Source: an uncultured Bacillota bacterium
Lineage (GTDB): Bacteria > Bacillota_I > Bacilli_A > RFN20 > CAG-826
DNA: 7,466 bases
NCBI GenBank assembly: GCA_946612055.1
Contig: CAMOEH010000059.1
Location: 1 to 7,466 of the forward strand
Direction of reading: 5' to 3'
Part shown: one piece after another, positions 5,968 to 7,466 of the stretch
Layout of the letters: each line of letters opens with the position of its first letter
Position numbering within the stretch: the stretch's first letter is position 1
Program-made: the position numbers and the translations under genes
The notes under the pieces: generated by a model
Told to the model about the DNA's origin: nothing
What the model saw: the letters and a program-made list of their open reading frames with translations, nothing else
The model's database searches: none

Positions 5968-7347
5968 TCAATCCACGTAAGCCGGATCAACGATTTCCCC
6001 AATGACAAGAGGAAGGCGCTCATAACGATTAGAGCCAACGCGGGCAGATTTCGATACCTGGAATAGATAAGGATGGTTGAGAATGAAATTATACCGTTCG
6101 TATTGGGGAATAAAGGGGGATCCAGCTTCGATTCCTCCAATGGTTGCCGAGCAAGAATAGAAACCATCGTAATTGAATTTCATCGTCGAGAATTGCTTGA
6201 TGTAAGCCAATAGCAAGGGCAAAGGCTCTATCGGCTCGACTAGACGCGTCCCTGCACCGCGTCTAGTGATCACCGGCAACATCGAAGAAAGAAGATCGCC
6301 TTCTAACGATATCTTGTTATTCAAGGTGAAATAAGGCGCCGAAACGCTCACTTTATGGGTCGTCGTTTCCACATCTTCGTCTAATTCTGGATCATAATAA
6401 GACGATTGACGAAGCGTATAGTTTCTTTCCAAGACATCTTGCAAAATGGAGCTTGGCATCGTTTCTTTCTCGTTGGGCAAGAAATAAGTAAGCGTTAGGT
6501 TAGAAATAGAAGAGGATGCCCCGACGAAATTATCACCAAGAAGAACGTTTCCATAATCGGTGGTGGAGATGAAATCCACTTTCTTGGCATCGCCTTCTGG
6601 AAGGTAATAATCCATCTTGTGATTCCCGGAACGATATTGTTTCTTATAGGTTTGCTTGGCCTCTTCGTCAAAATAATCCATGCAATAGAAAACCGACATC
6701 GTGCCTAATGCTGGCGGATCCCCTTCCAGTTCTATTTCTGGCGTGGGGAGATCTTTTAGGCCATATTGTTTCAAATAGGCATTCGCTTTATCGCTAGTCA
6801 AAGGATCAAGGAAAGTCGAAACGCAAAAAAGCGATTCCAAATCGCGATAAAGGGCTTCGTCTTTTTCCTCAAGGAGCCTGACTTGCTGAGGGTCTAGCCA
6901 AAGTGAATTGAGGTTATAGCCCCCGCGCAGCCTTCCGTAATTATCTTTAAATAACGTGCATAAAACGGAGGAGATTTCCCTAACGGAGGTTCTTAGCTCA
7001 TCCATCGAAGAGAGCTCAAGATAAGATAAGACATCGTTTTGCGCGTCATCATCGGAGATCGCCGCCATAATCGAAAGGCATAAATAGGCGTCAGGAATTG
7101 AAACGGCGAGGCTATTTTCGCCTTCTTTTTCAAAGGTAGAAGTCAGTCCAATTGAAGCGAATTTCTTCGCGAAAGAAAAATAAGATTGATAGGTTTTTTC
7201 GCAAACTTCATGCCCCACCTTTCTGGCTTGATTGGCAGATGAAGGATCGGTAACGACTTGCAACGTTTCTTTGCTCTTGGGCAAAGAACACGCAGAACAA
7301 GCCAAAATAAGCAAGGATGGGAGCCAATATTTTTTCTTGTTCAACAT
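5968..7347 (-). CDS. Serpin-family lipoprotein (MEROPS I4-like surface protease inhibitor)
   Basis: A 459-residue secreted lipoprotein with a serpin fold. The signal peptide (KKKYWLPSLLILAC) holds two candidate lipidation cysteines, Cys17 and Cys20. Serpin landmarks follow in order: SLAVSIPDAYLCLSIMAA at 79-96 (helix B region), an iyF-like strand near 216-226, LTLTYFLPNEKE near 284-295, KVSVSAPYFTLNNKISL near 332-348, the hinge FNYDGFYSCSATIGG at 391-405, and the shutter/strand 5B region ILNHPYLFQV at 422-431, ending VIGEIVDP. Length suits a bacterial serpin of ~400 plus a leader. The start is ATG at 7347-7345, because AGGAGG lies 7 bases upstream; an in-frame start 10 codons earlier would put that site inside the gene. 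Inhibitory serpins trap serine or cysteine proteases by loop insertion. Here the P14-equivalent is Phe396, not the usual small residue, so inhibition is uncertain. It has its own terminator and probably its own promoter. Confidence 0.85.
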   Translation of the reverse strand: MLNKKKYWLPSLLILACSACSLPKSKETLQVVTDPSSANQARKVGHEVCEKTYQSYFSFAKKFASIGLTSTFEKEGENSLAVSIPDAYLCLSIMAAISDDDAQNDVLSYLELSSMDELRTSVREISSVLCTLFKDNYGRLRGGYNLNSLWLDPQQVRLLEEKDEALYRDLESLFCVSTFLDPLTSDKANAYLKQYGLKDLPTPEIELEGDPPALGTMSVFYCMDYFDEEAKQTYKKQYRSGNHKMDYYLPEGDAKKVDFISTTDYGNVLLGDNFVGASSSISNLTLTYFLPNEKETMPSSILQDVLERNYTLRQSSYYDPELDEDVETTTHKVSVSAPYFTLNNKISLEGDLLSSMLPVITRRGAGTRLVEPIEPLPLLLAYIKQFSTMKFNYDGFYSCSATIGGIEAGSPFIPQYERYNFILNHPYLFQVSKSARVGSNRYERLPLVIGEIVDPAYVD

Positions 7348-7368
7348 CGTCTTTCCTCCTTTTTTTGA

Positions 7369-7389
7369 TTCTATCATAGAGTGATAGAA
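7369..7389. promoter_or_regulatory. Perfect 8-5-8 inverted repeat at the serpin promoter (operator candidate)
   Basis: TTCTATCA (7369-7376) and TGATAGAA (7382-7389) are exact inverted repeats around 5 bases, 22 bases upstream of the serpin ATG. On the minus strand the repeat contains TATGAT (7379-7374) and TAGAAT (7374-7369 region), both plausible -10 elements, so a bound dimeric repressor would block transcription. The CTATCA/TGATAG arms are like those of tet operators, but the spacing (5 against 1) differs. No -35 hexamer is clear and no regulator gene is in the window. Confidence 0.45.
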
Positions 7390-7466
7390 AAAAATGCAGC
7401 CTTAATTTGAATGCGGTAATTCGGTGCGAAAAAGGAAGACCTAAAATTCTAATTGCGTATTTCTAC

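Noticed and set aside
1..7466. A Mycoplasma-like genetic code (TGA as Trp).
   Set aside because: The serpin and both lipoproteins end at TGA exactly where paralogy, operon overlap or family length predict a stop, and all tryptophans seen use TGG.

Overview
The window looks like chromosome from an uncultured low-to-mid-GC Firmicute, perhaps a Bacilli- or Erysipelotrichia-like gut bacterium. The reasons are a T-box-controlled ileS, several lipoproteins with typical Gram-positive lipoboxes, AGGAGG-type ribosome sites, and TGA used as a normal stop in three genes, which rules out a Mycoplasma-type code. The exact taxon cannot be read from the sequence. All recognised protein genes are on the minus strand.

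Read in the direction of transcription, from right to left: (1) a lipoprotein serpin (7347-5968) with a palindrome at its promoter and a clear intrinsic terminator; (2) a CPA2-type cation:proton antiporter (5814-4498); (3) an 870-bp gene-free stretch (3628-4497) holding two tandem, diverged copies of a ~270-300-nt repeat that folds into the same series of hairpins, best read as plus-strand structured RNAs; (4) an apparent three-gene operon of a secreted papain/streptopain-like cysteine protease broken by a one-base frameshift (3627-2249), then two paralogous small lipoproteins overlapping end to start (2262-1720 and 1723-1169); (5) a T-box riboswitch (1162-922) with an AUC isoleucine specifier; and (6) the first 301 codons of ileS, running off the left edge.

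Two parts deserve attention. The tandem repeats match no RNA class I recognise; their helix-preserving differences, G.U pairs and GNRA loops all point to the plus strand, against every neighbouring gene. The protease/lipoprotein operon lies near a surface serpin, so this is an extracellular protease and candidate inhibitor locus. Its layout recalls staphopain/staphostatin or SpeB/Spi operons, but the inhibitor role of the lipoproteins is inference only.
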